The notes under the pieces: model-generated
Told to the model about the DNA's origin: nothing
What the model saw: only the letters and a program-made list of their open reading frames with translations
Database searches by the model: none
Program-made: the position numbers and the translations under genes
Assembly: GCA_963820415.1 (NCBI GenBank)
Contig: CAWFZT010000008.1
Coordinates: 744,001-808,000 of the forward strand
Source: CAWFZT01 sp963820415
Lineage (GTDB): Bacteria; Chloroflexota; Anaerolineae; Anaerolineales; Anaerolineaceae
Direction of reading: 5' to 3'
DNA: 64,000 nt
Shown here: positions 16,305 to 24,740 of the stretch, one piece after another
Position numbering within the stretch: position 1 is the stretch's first letter
How the letters are laid out: each line of letters starts with the position of its first letter

Positions 16305-17621
16305 TCAGTCCGGCCTCGCTTCAGGCTTTAGCGCGTCCAGCAGTTGGGCGGTGCGCGCCATGAGGATATTTTTAATCGACTGCACCGAGTCGCCGGAGAT
16401 GGGGATGCCCTCCATAGCCTGGGTGATGCTGACGATAAGCTCGGCTTGCGCCTCAGCCCGTCCCAATTCCTGGTAGGCCTGCAAGCGTGCCTCGCCAAAG
16501 GCGCGCGCCACCTTGGCGTTTCCCAGCCATTCCGCTGCCCACATATCCACCCGCACACTGTCGACCTTGTTATCCTCGATGTCGAAATGGCCTACGTCGA
16601 TCCACTGCAGTTCAGCGCCGATGCTCGCCAGGCGGGCGCGCAGGTCGCCGGATAAAACCGCGTCGCGCAGGCTGCCGCGCGGGTCCTGGCCTTCTTCACG
16701 TGGGGCGGTCAGGTAGTCGAGGTTGTTGGTAACGATGTACTCCTTGATACGGCCCTCCACCATACGGCGCACTGCCTCCGGCCAGGGTTCCAGGCCGTCC
16801 ACCGCCACTGAAAGGTTGTAGGTCATGTTCTGCATGGCCTCTTCTGAATAAGGATAAGGCTTTTCGAGCGATCGCTGCACTGGCTTGCCGTCTTTCATTT
16901 CCGGTAAGATGCGGAAGCGGTAGTTCAAATTACGCACCACCACCTTGATACCATCACGGGTCATCGATTGGAGACTCTCGATATAACCATGTTGGTCCTC
17001 CAGGCTGGCGATCTGGGCAATCGTCTCAAAGGGCGCCAGGAAATACGAGCGGGTCACGCTGGCGCGCGAGGCGCTGCGCAGCTTCTTGAAGACTACGGCG
17101 CTGCCCGGCTGGATCATCACAAATCCCGGCCCGCCAATGGCATCCAGCAGGTGGGTAGTATCCGGCGGCACCTGGCGGCGACCGCCGTCAATCACCATGC
17201 TGGGGTAATCGGCGCCGAACATGGAAGCCATTACGTGGGCTGAGGCATCTTTCATCGCTTCCAAGGCGTAAATGTCCTGTACGTAAGCCATACCGGCCAA
17301 CAGCACGGCAATGATGGCCGCCAGCGGGGCGATGGCAAAGCGCAGGTTATGCCAGTCCAGCAGGTAGATGATCCAGGAAGGCACAATCTGCAACAGGGGA
17401 TTGCGGGCGTAAAACTGGACAGCCACAATCGCCGCGCTTACCGTAGCGAAAATATACGCCCCAAACACGACGAATAATAGCAGGGTGGCGATTAAGATCA
17501 AGGTATGCAGCAAGGTTTTGATATTCTCCAACTGCAGCGGATTAGATTCCAGGGAAGCCGGCCAGCTTTCCTGCGAGCCCCGGGTCGAGGCAGTTTTTCG
17601 AGCTGTCTTAACGATCCTCAT
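16305..17621 (-). CDS. SPFH/band 7-like membrane protein, second of a pair
   Basis: 438 residues. Two long hydrophobic regions (about 38-70 and 93-118) precede a large soluble domain. That domain reads like a band 7/SPFH core: FVMIQPGSAVVFKKLRSASR, then a region with QSMTRDGIKVVVRNLNYRFRI, which matches the 'x-T-x-D-G-x-x-V-x-V-x-x-x-x-x-Y-R' strand of stomatin/prohibitin-type proteins. The C-terminal helices are rich in Ala/Glu/Gln (ARLQAYQELGRAEAQAELIVSITQAM), as in flotillin-type oligomerising helices. Its start codon overlaps the stop of the upstream partner by four bases (ATGA type), showing tight translational coupling. SPFH proteins form large membrane rings or microdomains that control proteases and transporters. 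Confidence 0.7.
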   Translation of the reverse strand: MRIVKTARKTASTRGSQESWPASLESNPLQLENIKTLLHTLILIATLLLFVVFGAYIFATVSAAIVAVQFYARNPLLQIVPSWIIYLLDWHNLRFAIAPLAAIIAVLLAGMAYVQDIYALEAMKDASAHVMASMFGADYPSMVIDGGRRQVPPDTTHLLDAIGGPGFVMIQPGSAVVFKKLRSASRASVTRSYFLAPFETIAQIASLEDQHGYIESLQSMTRDGIKVVVRNLNYRFRILPEMKDGKPVQRSLEKPYPYSEEAMQNMTYNLSVAVDGLEPWPEAVRRMVEGRIKEYIVTNNLDYLTAPREEGQDPRGSLRDAVLSGDLRARLASIGAELQWIDVGHFDIEDNKVDSVRVDMWAAEWLGNAKVARAFGEARLQAYQELGRAEAQAELIVSITQAMEGIPISGDSVQSIKNILMARTAQLLDALKPEARPD

Positions 17622-19285
17622 TGGGGTTTGCCTTGCCCTTCCTCAGGCAACAACCAGCCATGCAGGTTACTTATAATATTGACCGTTTCGCGCGGTAAAA
17701 ACTGGCGCGTCTTGGGATCGCCTGCCAGCGATTCGAGGGCCTGGAAAACACGGATAGTGAGCACCTCCTGGGAATTTTCGGTGGACTGAAAAATCTTGGA
17801 AAAGGCGTTAAACAGGTCCCGCTGGGCCTGGGCCTGGGCGCGGCTGCGCACGCGCATGGCTTCCAGGTCGCGGTTGGCGTGCACCACGGCGATGTCACGC
17901 TCCCAGGTAGCCCGCCAGTTGTCCAGTCGCTGTTTGTATACTCCTTCTGAGACCGGCATCAGGTCGCCAAAACTGCTGGAAATGACCTTGATTCCACGCT
18001 CGCGCAGCACCTTGCGGCCGGTCAGCGCCCTGACCGGTGAGACGAGTAGGTCGACCGGGTTATATACCTGGCCGATCTCCAGCTCCTGGCTCTTGTGGGC
18101 CAGGATGCGGAAAGACAGGATGCCCATATCGCGCATGCGCACGCGCAGCTTGGTCTGCACCTCCAGCAGGGGCAGGCGTGGGGAAGAACCCTGTTGGTAG
18201 AGCATGTCGTAATTTTCGCGGGAGAGGATCTCCCGGAACTGTTCGACCGCCACCTGGGTGGGCAGGTCGTACCACGGCACCACCTCGTCCTGGGCGTTGC
18301 GAGCAGCAGAGAAGGCAGCGGCAAAGACCCGCTCGGGGTCAAACTCGGGGAGCTGGGAGTCAGGCGGGGTAGGCTGGTAAGGGCCAAGCGCGCCCAGGCG
18401 ACCAGCTACGCGGGCGTAATGATGGATCTCGCGCCGGTCCTCTTCATCTACTTCATCCAGCAGATCCTTGACCTTGAGGCGACCGTCCGGCAGCTTTTCC
18501 ACCACCACCACGCGCAGGTTCTCTTCGCGCTGGTCGCCAAAATAAGTCATCTGAAGCACGTCGGGCTTCTCACCGATCGTGAAAAGGGTAAAGACGTTAG
18601 TAGAGACCTCGATACCCTCGCGAGTGTAGGCGCTGACGTCCAACTTCATGCGGAACTGCTTGCGCAGGTCGACTACACCTCGGATGCGTTCGTTAGGGCG
18701 GGTAAAAATCATGCCACAGCCGCGGGCGCGCGGCAATTCGTAGCGATCGGTCAATCGCAGCGCCAGCAGCACCCATTGAACGATGCCCCGCGAACCGCCC
18801 AGCAGGCCAGAAGGCAAGATCATTTCCTCTAAGACAATGGCGCTGTTAAAATCGACCACCACCACCCCAGGGCCGATGCGGCGTTCATCCTGGCGCGTCA
18901 CCAGCGCTTTGCCATCTTTGACGAAGATGGCCGGGCCATGCAGGCGCATGGCGTAGAGGAATAAATGCCAGGTAGTGCGCCAGACGTCGACCAGGCCGTT
19001 GACCGGCAGCACAGCCTGGCGAGAAAGAAGAAACAGCCAGCCGGCGAAGACCAGGCCGAACCCGAAAACGATATTGAAACAGATTACGGCGACCGACCAG
19101 CTATTGCCAGCCGCCGGAGGAATTTTGCTGGTGGGGAGTAAGGCATATGTGACCAGCCCCCACACAAACTGGAAGCTCTGGAGGATCTCGTTCCAGAAAG
19201 AGAGGATAAAGAGCAAGACCAGGACCCCAAATGTGATCCCGATTAGCAGTGATCGCCTGGATACGCCCGGTCTTTCTAAATACAT
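17618..19285 (-). CDS. SPFH/band 7-like membrane protein, first of a pair
   Basis: 555 residues from the ATG at 19285 (AAGGGG just upstream). Hydrophobic helices at about 12-32 and 63-88 are followed by a soluble domain with FVKDGKALVTRQDERRIGPGVVVVD and LDVSAYTREGIEVSTNVFTLFTIG. These match the strands of a band 7 domain, in which an 'x-T-x-(D/E)-G-x-x-V' segment is usual. The C-terminal part carries a long Arg/Ala/Gln-rich helix (VHANRDLEAMRVRSRAQAQA) like that of SPFH ring proteins. A longer frame to 19375 is rejected: that extension is a copy of the dispersed intergenic repeat (19298-19336). Pairs of unequal SPFH proteins recall HflK/HflC, but these are multi-spanning and longer. Confidence 0.7.
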   Translation of the reverse strand: MYLERPGVSRRSLLIGITFGVLVLLFILSFWNEILQSFQFVWGLVTYALLPTSKIPPAAGNSWSVAVICFNIVFGFGLVFAGWLFLLSRQAVLPVNGLVDVWRTTWHLFLYAMRLHGPAIFVKDGKALVTRQDERRIGPGVVVVDFNSAIVLEEMILPSGLLGGSRGIVQWVLLALRLTDRYELPRARGCGMIFTRPNERIRGVVDLRKQFRMKLDVSAYTREGIEVSTNVFTLFTIGEKPDVLQMTYFGDQREENLRVVVVEKLPDGRLKVKDLLDEVDEEDRREIHHYARVAGRLGALGPYQPTPPDSQLPEFDPERVFAAAFSAARNAQDEVVPWYDLPTQVAVEQFREILSRENYDMLYQQGSSPRLPLLEVQTKLRVRMRDMGILSFRILAHKSQELEIGQVYNPVDLLVSPVRALTGRKVLRERGIKVISSSFGDLMPVSEGVYKQRLDNWRATWERDIAVVHANRDLEAMRVRSRAQAQAQRDLFNAFSKIFQSTENSQEVLTIRVFQALESLAGDPKTRQFLPRETVNIISNLHGWLLPEEGQGKPQ

Positions 19286-19297
19286 CAGCCCCTTTGC

Positions 19298-19336
19298 CCC
19301 AAAATCTGTTGATCCGCACGGCAATTCCCAATGAGC
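19298..19336 (-). repeat. Dispersed repeat family, half copy (B)
   Basis: On the minus strand this reads TTGGGAATTGCCGTG... and ends in CAGATTTTGGG, matching one arm of the family best seen at 40738-40846. It lies in the 5' leader of the SPFH operon. Confidence 0.7.
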
Positions 19337-19461
19337 AGTAAATTCAGTATAGTCTTTCTCTTTCCGATTTGTCAAGCCAGAGGAAAAGCTAAAAGCTTTG
19401 CCAGAAGCTAGCAGGGATGGTCGCTGCTTACCGGGAAGTGTTTCTTGGGGAAGGGGATTAG

Positions 19462-19499
19462 GCAGAAAAAATCCGGTCAGCAGGGCCTGCCAACCGGAT
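19462..19499 (-). terminator. Intrinsic terminator
   Basis: Minus strand: ATCCGGT ... ACCGGAT stem (19493-19499 with 19471-19477) with an inner GCAGG/CCTGC pairing, followed by a run of T (19465-19470 read in reverse). It lies 22 bases after the stop of the gene at 19522-19881. Confidence 0.8.
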
Positions 19500-19521
19500 A
19501 AAACAACTGCTTGCGTAGAAG

Positions 19522-19881
19522 CTAAGCTTTTATCTTTTCGACAACATGCCAGTCGATAGACAGTTCGTTCACGTGCAACAGTTGTTTAAGATCGAAACCA
19601 TGCGCCTGTTTGAGTAAGTCGCGGAACCTGGCAGCCCACGGGTCGGTCGAATTAGCTAATGTCTTGAAAGCCTTGCCTGCATCCTCAACTTCGAAACTTG
19701 CCACAGCGAAATCGCCCATGGGGGTGCGCTGAATCCAGACCTGCTCACGGGTAATTCCCGCCTCACGGAATACCTTGTCGTGGCCAGCGCTACCTTTACC
19801 TTGGATTTCATCCCTGTCCCACTTCTTCATTTTCTCTTCCCCACCCGGCAAGATTGGAGCGCAAAAGCAATAATTTGACAT
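19522..19881 (-). CDS. Hypothetical protein (119 aa)
   Basis: Starts at one of two adjacent ATG codons (19884 or 19881); AAGGAG six bases upstream favours 19881. The protein has a compact domain with GDFAVASFEVEDAGKAFKTL and a C-terminal WHVVEKIKA. This looks like a ferredoxin-like alpha/beta fold of the kind found in small NIPSNAP/DUF-type proteins with a dimeric alpha+beta barrel, but no family is certain. It is monocistronic, with its own terminator at 19462-19499. Confidence 0.6.
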   Translation of the reverse strand: MSNYCFCAPILPGGEEKMKKWDRDEIQGKGSAGHDKVFREAGITREQVWIQRTPMGDFAVASFEVEDAGKAFKTLANSTDPWAARFRDLLKQAHGFDLKQLLHVNELSIDWHVVEKIKA

Positions 19882-20129
19882 CATGTTCTCCTTTGAACGG
19901 TTACTTGAAAATTCCAGCGTGCAGATTGATATTTGCTGGGTTAGTGTGACTTAATGAACACATGGTAGCACTAAATAAGCCATTTAATATGATAATAGTC
20001 AATGAATATCTGCCAAGACTGCTTCCCAGAAATTGTCCGATCTGCGGTAAAATGGACAACCGGGTGCATTTTTTGTTCCCCCTTTACCCTACAATTGACC
20101 AGACCCTCACGTTATCCTGGAGACCCCGG

Positions 20130-21125
20130 ATGATCATCGATGTAAACCACCTGTCCAAATCCTTCGATTACTATAAAAAAGAGCTCGGCTTAAAAAATTC
20201 GATCAAAAATCTGTTCCACCGGGAAAAGCTAACCAAGGAAGCAGTGCGCCAGATTTCCTTTCAGATCGAGGAAGGCGAAATGGTCGGTTTTCTGGGCCCC
20301 AACGGCGCCGGCAAAACCACCACGCTCAAGATGCTTTCGGGCATCCTCCACCCAACTGGTGGAACGGCCTCCGTACTTGGGTTCACCCCCTGGGAGCGTA
20401 AAAAAGCTTTTAAGATGCAGTTTGCCATCGTAATGGGACAAAAGAACCAACTCTGGTGGGATTTGCCAGCTAATGAGTCGCTCTACCTGAACAAGTGCAT
20501 CTATGAGGTGGATGACCGCACTTACCAGGCCACCCTGAACGAATTGACCGAGCTGCTGGACGTGAAAGACCTGTTGAGCGTGCAGGTACGGCGGCTGTCG
20601 CTGGGCGAGCGGATGAAAATGGAGCTGATCGCTGCCCTGATCCACAAGCCCAAGCTGATCTTCCTGGATGAGCCGACCATCGGCCTGGACATTCTTTCCC
20701 AGAAGAAGATCCGCGAGTTTTTCAAATATTACAACCGCGAGAAAAAGGCCACCATTATTCTCACCAGCCATTACATTGCTGATATTGAGGACCTGTGCAA
20801 ACGCTCGATCATCATCAACCAGGGACGCATCGTCTACGATGGCGATCTGCAGGGGGTCAATGAGGTGTTTGCCCAGTCGAAAGTGATCAAATTGCAGCTT
20901 TCCGTCCCAGTCAGCCAGAAAATCCTGGCTAGCTTTGGCCAGGTGCGCGAGCAGTCGGACGAGCTGACCGTGACCCTCGAAGTGCCGCGCCCGGAGTTGA
21001 AAGAGCGCTCCAAGGCGATCCTGGACGGCCTGCCGGTAGTCGATTTTAATATCGAGGATATCCCGGTTGAAGAGGGGATTGCCCTGCTGTTCCAAAAACA
21101 GGGGGTCAGCGATGCAGTGGCTTAA
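20130..21125 (+). CDS. ABC-2 exporter ATP-binding protein
   Basis: 331 residues. ATPase of an ABC-2 type exporter, of the NatA/YhaQ-like group. Walker A GPNGAGKTT (56-64), Q-loop region with AIVMGQKNQLWWDLP, signature LSLGERMKME, Walker B LIFLDEPTIGLD and H-loop TSHY are all intact. The C-terminal 90 residues form the accessory domain common in this group. The ATG at 20130 gives the normal family N-terminus (MIIDVNHLSKSF); the longer upstream frame contains unrelated sequence. It overlaps the next permease gene by 14 bases, giving a three-gene operon with two permeases. The substrate is unknown. Confidence 0.92.
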   Translation: MIIDVNHLSKSFDYYKKELGLKNSIKNLFHREKLTKEAVRQISFQIEEGEMVGFLGPNGAGKTTTLKMLSGILHPTGGTASVLGFTPWERKKAFKMQFAIVMGQKNQLWWDLPANESLYLNKCIYEVDDRTYQATLNELTELLDVKDLLSVQVRRLSLGERMKMELIAALIHKPKLIFLDEPTIGLDILSQKKIREFFKYYNREKKATIILTSHYIADIEDLCKRSIIINQGRIVYDGDLQGVNEVFAQSKVIKLQLSVPVSQKILASFGQVREQSDELTVTLEVPRPELKERSKAILDGLPVVDFNIEDIPVEEGIALLFQKQGVSDAVA

Positions 21126-21921
21126 AAAATATTCCAAGGCTTTCGAGCTGGGTTTTCAGACCGCCCTCGAATACCGCTTGAATTTCGCCCTCTCCCTGGT
21201 CAGTGCAGCTTACCCGATCTTCATCCAGACGTTCCTGTGGACGGCAATCTTCAAGGCTTCGGCCCAGCAGGTGGTCTACGGTTACACCTACCGGCAGATG
21301 ATCGCCTACACCTTCCTGGCCGGCCTGGTGGCGCGCATCGTGCGCACCGGTTTTGAATATGAGATCATGGACGATGTCAAAACGGGCAAATTCAGCCGTT
21401 TTTTGGTGCAGCCGTTAGGCTACTTCCCGTACCGCCTGTGCGCCTTTTTCGGCAATAAGCTGCCCGGCCTGTCGATGATCCTGGGCATCCTGGTATTTGT
21501 GCTGGCCGGGTTGAGCATTTTCTGGGGAGTTTCTATCCAGTTTTTGCATGTCCTGATCTTCCTGGTCACCATGGCGCTGGCCGTCACGCTTAATTTTTTG
21601 CTTTTTTACTGCATTTCCGCCATCTCGTTCTGGATCGTAGAAGTTGGTTTCTTGTTTGAAGGTATCCGCATCGTCACCATCCTGCTCAGCGGCGGCATCT
21701 TCCCGTTGGAGGTGTTCGGGGCGCGCTTTTTGCAGGTGGTGAACCTGCTACCCTTTGAATATACGGTGAGCTTCCCGATCAACGTGCTCAACGGCAAGAC
21801 CGATGCGGCGGGTATTGCCATCGGCATCCTGGTCCAATGCCTGTGGATCATCCTCTTCCTGGGCGTCTCCAATTTATTATGGCGCGTGGGCAGCCGGCGC
21901 TTTGTGGCGGTAGGAGGCTGA
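21112..21921 (+). CDS. ABC-2 family permease (PF06182-like), first
   Basis: 269 residues, six predicted membrane helices. It matches the ABC-2-like permease family found in pairs next to NatA-like ATPases. Typical is the opening YSKAFELGFQTALEYRLNFALSLV followed by helices, and the cytoplasmic VKTGKFSRFLVQPLGYFPYRL loop, which probably contacts the ATPase. The ATG at 21112 lies inside the end of the ATPase gene, indicating coupling. It should pair with the product of the next gene to form the channel. Confidence 0.88.
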   Translation: MQWLKKYSKAFELGFQTALEYRLNFALSLVSAAYPIFIQTFLWTAIFKASAQQVVYGYTYRQMIAYTFLAGLVARIVRTGFEYEIMDDVKTGKFSRFLVQPLGYFPYRLCAFFGNKLPGLSMILGILVFVLAGLSIFWGVSIQFLHVLIFLVTMALAVTLNFLLFYCISAISFWIVEVGFLFEGIRIVTILLSGGIFPLEVFGARFLQVVNLLPFEYTVSFPINVLNGKTDAAGIAIGILVQCLWIILFLGVSNLLWRVGSRRFVAVGG

Positions 21922-21922
21922 C

Positions 21923-22735
21923 GTGGACAATTTGCTGCATGAAATTAAAAAGCACCTGATCATTTACGTCCTGTTTGTCAAAAACAGCGTCATGGCCCAG
22001 ATGGAATACCGCTTCAACTTCATCGGCAACCTCTCCATGGAGGCCGGCTATCTGTGCGTCAAGCTTTCCTACGTGGTGGTGGTTTTTCGTTCGGGGGTGA
22101 AGATTAACGGGCTTTCGCCGGATGAAATCCTGCTTTTCATCGGCACCTTCATTGCCCTGACCGGCGTCTACGCCGGCTTGTTTATGATCAACAACTTTGG
22201 ACTGCGCACGAAGATCAAAGATGGCGACCTGGACGTGTTCCTGACCAAGCCGGTCTCGCTGCAGTTCATGGCTACCCTGCGCCAGGCCGACCTGACCATT
22301 TTCAGCGTGGATGCGGTGGCTGGCCTGGTCATCATCGTGATTGCCTGGGGGCGTCTGGGTATCCCGGTTACATTGGTGAACGTGGGCGGCTTTATCGGCT
22401 TTATGCTATTCAGCTCGCTGGTGGCCTACAGCCTATTCTTGATGCCGCAGATCCTCTCCTTCTGGTTGATGAATACCAGCGCCATCGCCGAGATCAGTGA
22501 TTTGTTCTGGGATTTTAACAGCATGCCGATGGATATATACAACAGTTGGATCCAGCAGATCGGGATATTTATCCTGCCCATTTTTGTGATCACCAACTTT
22601 CCGCCCCTGTTTGTTCTGCACAAGATGATGCCCATGTACCAGGTTTGGGGAGTGCTGGCGCCGCTGCTGCTGCTCTTGCTGGTGCGCCTGCTGTGGAAGC
22701 AGGGCCTGAAGAGCTACAGCAGCGCCAGCAGCTGA
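21923..22735 (+). CDS. ABC-2 family permease (PF06182-like), second
   Basis: 270 residues, six membrane helices. Starts with GTG at 21923 after AGGAGG. It carries the same family signature as its neighbour: FVKNSVMAQMEYRFNFIGNL at the N-terminus and a KIKDGDLDVFLTKPVSLQF loop equivalent to the VKTGKFSRFLVQP loop of the first permease. The two permeases and the ATPase form one transporter. Confidence 0.88.
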   Translation: MDNLLHEIKKHLIIYVLFVKNSVMAQMEYRFNFIGNLSMEAGYLCVKLSYVVVVFRSGVKINGLSPDEILLFIGTFIALTGVYAGLFMINNFGLRTKIKDGDLDVFLTKPVSLQFMATLRQADLTIFSVDAVAGLVIIVIAWGRLGIPVTLVNVGGFIGFMLFSSLVAYSLFLMPQILSFWLMNTSAIAEISDLFWDFNSMPMDIYNSWIQQIGIFILPIFVITNFPPLFVLHKMMPMYQVWGVLAPLLLLLLVRLLWKQGLKSYSSASS

Positions 22736-22919
22736 CCAAAATATGTCACACCTTTCAAGCCTGTCCGCTAATCAACCTACTGACGGGCGATCCGCGATAC
22801 ATCAAATGACCCTTGCGAAGGGTTATGGGTTAAAGGGTGGCTTGTGCAGGCAACCTTCGCAAGGTAAGCCAAGACCCTTTGCGAGCGCATCTCCTCCATC
22901 CCTGTTTATATCTGACGTT

Positions 22920-24299
22920 TTACACAAGACTGACCACCCTGCCCTCCAGCCTGGCCTGTTCGGCGGCAAAGGCCATCAGGTGACTCGTCAGCGCCTGCTC
23001 CGCCGTGGTACGGGCAGTTCCAGCGTCGCCGTGGCGAATGCTCTCAATGAAGGTCGCCATCAGCTCGAAATCGCCCCCGCCATGCCCCGAACCGACCGCC
23101 GCACTGGTGTTATAACGGTTGCGCCGGTCGCTGCGGTGTTCGTCGACCTGTATCCACGAACCGCCCAGCCCAAATTCAGCCAGGAGGCGCCCGCGCGTGC
23201 CCTCGATGCGCGTGTTGCGGTATTCGCTGTGCGAATGGCCGTGCAGGCCCAGCGTTACGCTCAACCCGCCGGTGAACTCCATCAGTACCACCTGGTGGTC
23301 GACTACGTCGTTGTCGCAGTGGTACACACAGCGCCCATACGGCCCGCTGCGCAGCGCCTCAAGCAGGTTCTCAGGGGACGGGTCGTTTGCCAGCACCGAC
23401 ACCGGCCAACCTTCAAAGCGGGTCAGGCGGCGTAGGTCCGAGGATAGTGGGTTGAGGAGTTTAATCAGCCAGGGGGCGCGCAGGTACACCTGCATGACCG
23501 CCTTATCCGGCCCGCCGGCCGTGTCGACGAAGCTGCGCCACAGCGGGGTCAGGCGCAGGTAGATCCACGGGGCAAAATAAGGGCAGGTCTGGCTGGCCGG
23601 GCAGTCATCCAGGCAGCGCTGCGGCGCCCCGACCGGGGCATTTTCGGCCTTAAAATGTGACAGTCCCCCAACGCTGCTCAAACGTTCACAGCGGAGGCCA
23701 AGCACCCAGGGCAGAATATCCAGGTCATGGCAGCATTTAGCCAGGATCATCGGGCTGGATTGGCGGCTATTGCGCCAATGGCCGCGCACGTAGCTGTGCG
23801 CCATGTGCCAGAAAGCCACGTTCTCGCGATGAGCCACGTCGATTACTTCACCCAGCCTTCCGGACTGGACGATCTCCCGTATCTGCTTGAAATGGCGGGT
23901 ATAGCGCAGCACGTGGCAGATGAGCAACTGCCGCCCGGTTTCCTGGCTGGCCTGCACCAGGCGCCGGCAGTCAGCTTCGGTCGTCGCCATTGGCTTTTCA
24001 AGCAGCACGTGATAACCAGCCTGCAAAGCTGCCAGGGTGGGCTGGGCATGCTGCCAGTCCTGGGTGCAGACCAGGGCGGCTTCCCCCAGGGCGGGCTTCA
24101 CCAGCAGGTCTTCCCAAGAAGAGAACTGGTTTTCGGGTGGGATGTGGTGGCGTCTGGCAAAGGACAGCCGCCGGGTTTCATCCGGCTCGGCCACCGCTAC
24201 GAAGCGCACTTGCTGCGGGTGCGCCAGAGCATAGGGGGCGTAGGCGTCGCTGCCGCGCTGGCCGGCGCCGATTAAGATTGCCTGGATAGGATCAGACAT
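22920..24299 (-). CDS. Gfo/Idh/MocA-family oxidoreductase
   Basis: 459 residues. An N-terminal Rossmann domain (AILIGAGQRGSDAYAPYAL, residues 8-26) binds NAD(P). LLEKPMATTEADCRRLVQA holds the EKP lysine used in catalysis by this family. The C-terminal alpha/beta domain includes DLDILPWVLGLRCERLSSVG, and the GHGGGDFELMATFIESIRHGD segment near the end is normal. The family oxidises or reduces hydroxyl groups of sugars and inositols. An unusual Cys-rich insert (CLDDCPASQTCPYFAPW) sits in the C-terminal domain, as in some related sugar dehydrogenases. The sugar substrate is unknown. GAGG precedes the ATG. It is not obviously in an operon. Confidence 0.88.
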   Translation of the reverse strand: MSDPIQAILIGAGQRGSDAYAPYALAHPQQVRFVAVAEPDETRRLSFARRHHIPPENQFSSWEDLLVKPALGEAALVCTQDWQHAQPTLAALQAGYHVLLEKPMATTEADCRRLVQASQETGRQLLICHVLRYTRHFKQIREIVQSGRLGEVIDVAHRENVAFWHMAHSYVRGHWRNSRQSSPMILAKCCHDLDILPWVLGLRCERLSSVGGLSHFKAENAPVGAPQRCLDDCPASQTCPYFAPWIYLRLTPLWRSFVDTAGGPDKAVMQVYLRAPWLIKLLNPLSSDLRRLTRFEGWPVSVLANDPSPENLLEALRSGPYGRCVYHCDNDVVDHQVVLMEFTGGLSVTLGLHGHSHSEYRNTRIEGTRGRLLAEFGLGGSWIQVDEHRSDRRNRYNTSAAVGSGHGGGDFELMATFIESIRHGDAGTARTTAEQALTSHLMAFAAEQARLEGRVVSLV

Positions 24300-24332
24300 A
24301 AGAAGCCTCGAATCAGACAGCCGCTGGCGACT

Positions 24333-24740
24333 TCAACTCGGGAAATTCTGATAGGGCACCGGTAAAAAATCAGTTACCTTTACTTTCACCAGCCTGTTTT
24401 TATAGTTTAAAATCACCATAGCATCCGGAGCATAATCGAAGAGAAGCTGGCGGCAGTTACCGCAGGGCGGCATAACGGGATAACCGGGATGCCCGCCGTC
24501 GATCGCCACGATGGTTAAGAAATCACGCTCCCCGCTGCTGAGCGCTGCGCCCAGGGCGATCGGTTCGGCGCATGGCCCATAACCGCAAGATTTTACATTT
24601 ACTCCGCTGTATATTTTGCCGGAACTACACAGGACTGCCGCGCCGACTGAATGATGGATGCCATCGTAGTTGCACCGGATGACTTCGATGGCAGCGGAAA
24701 GGACCTTCTGGTCTTCGGAACTGAGCTCGCTGTATTTCAT
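24333..24740 (-). CDS. Cytidine deaminase-like protein
   Basis: 135 residues, the size of the homotetrameric cytidine deaminases. It hydrolyses (deoxy)cytidine to uridine using a Zn ion. The motif pair is CAEPIALGAAL (Cys ligand and catalytic Glu) and PCGNCRQLL (two Cys ligands), all present. The substrate region VNVKSCGYGPCAEP is somewhat different from Escherichia- or Bacillus-type enzymes, so it may be a related deaminase (for example blasticidin-S-deaminase-like). Its start codon directly follows the stop of the sulfatase-fold gene upstream (TAA then ATG). Confidence 0.85.
   Translation of the reverse strand: MKYSELSSEDQKVLSAAIEVIRCNYDGIHHSVGAAVLCSSGKIYSGVNVKSCGYGPCAEPIALGAALSSGERDFLTIVAIDGGHPGYPVMPPCGNCRQLLFDYAPDAMVILNYKNRLVKVKVTDFLPVPYQNFPS

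Noticed and set aside
22800..22880. Possible small CRISPR-like repeats (CCCTTGCGAAGGG and CCTTCGCAAGG)
   Set aside because: Only two short, unequal hairpins with no regular spacing and no cas genes. More like short intergenic hairpins; a related motif also lies near 11545-11560.
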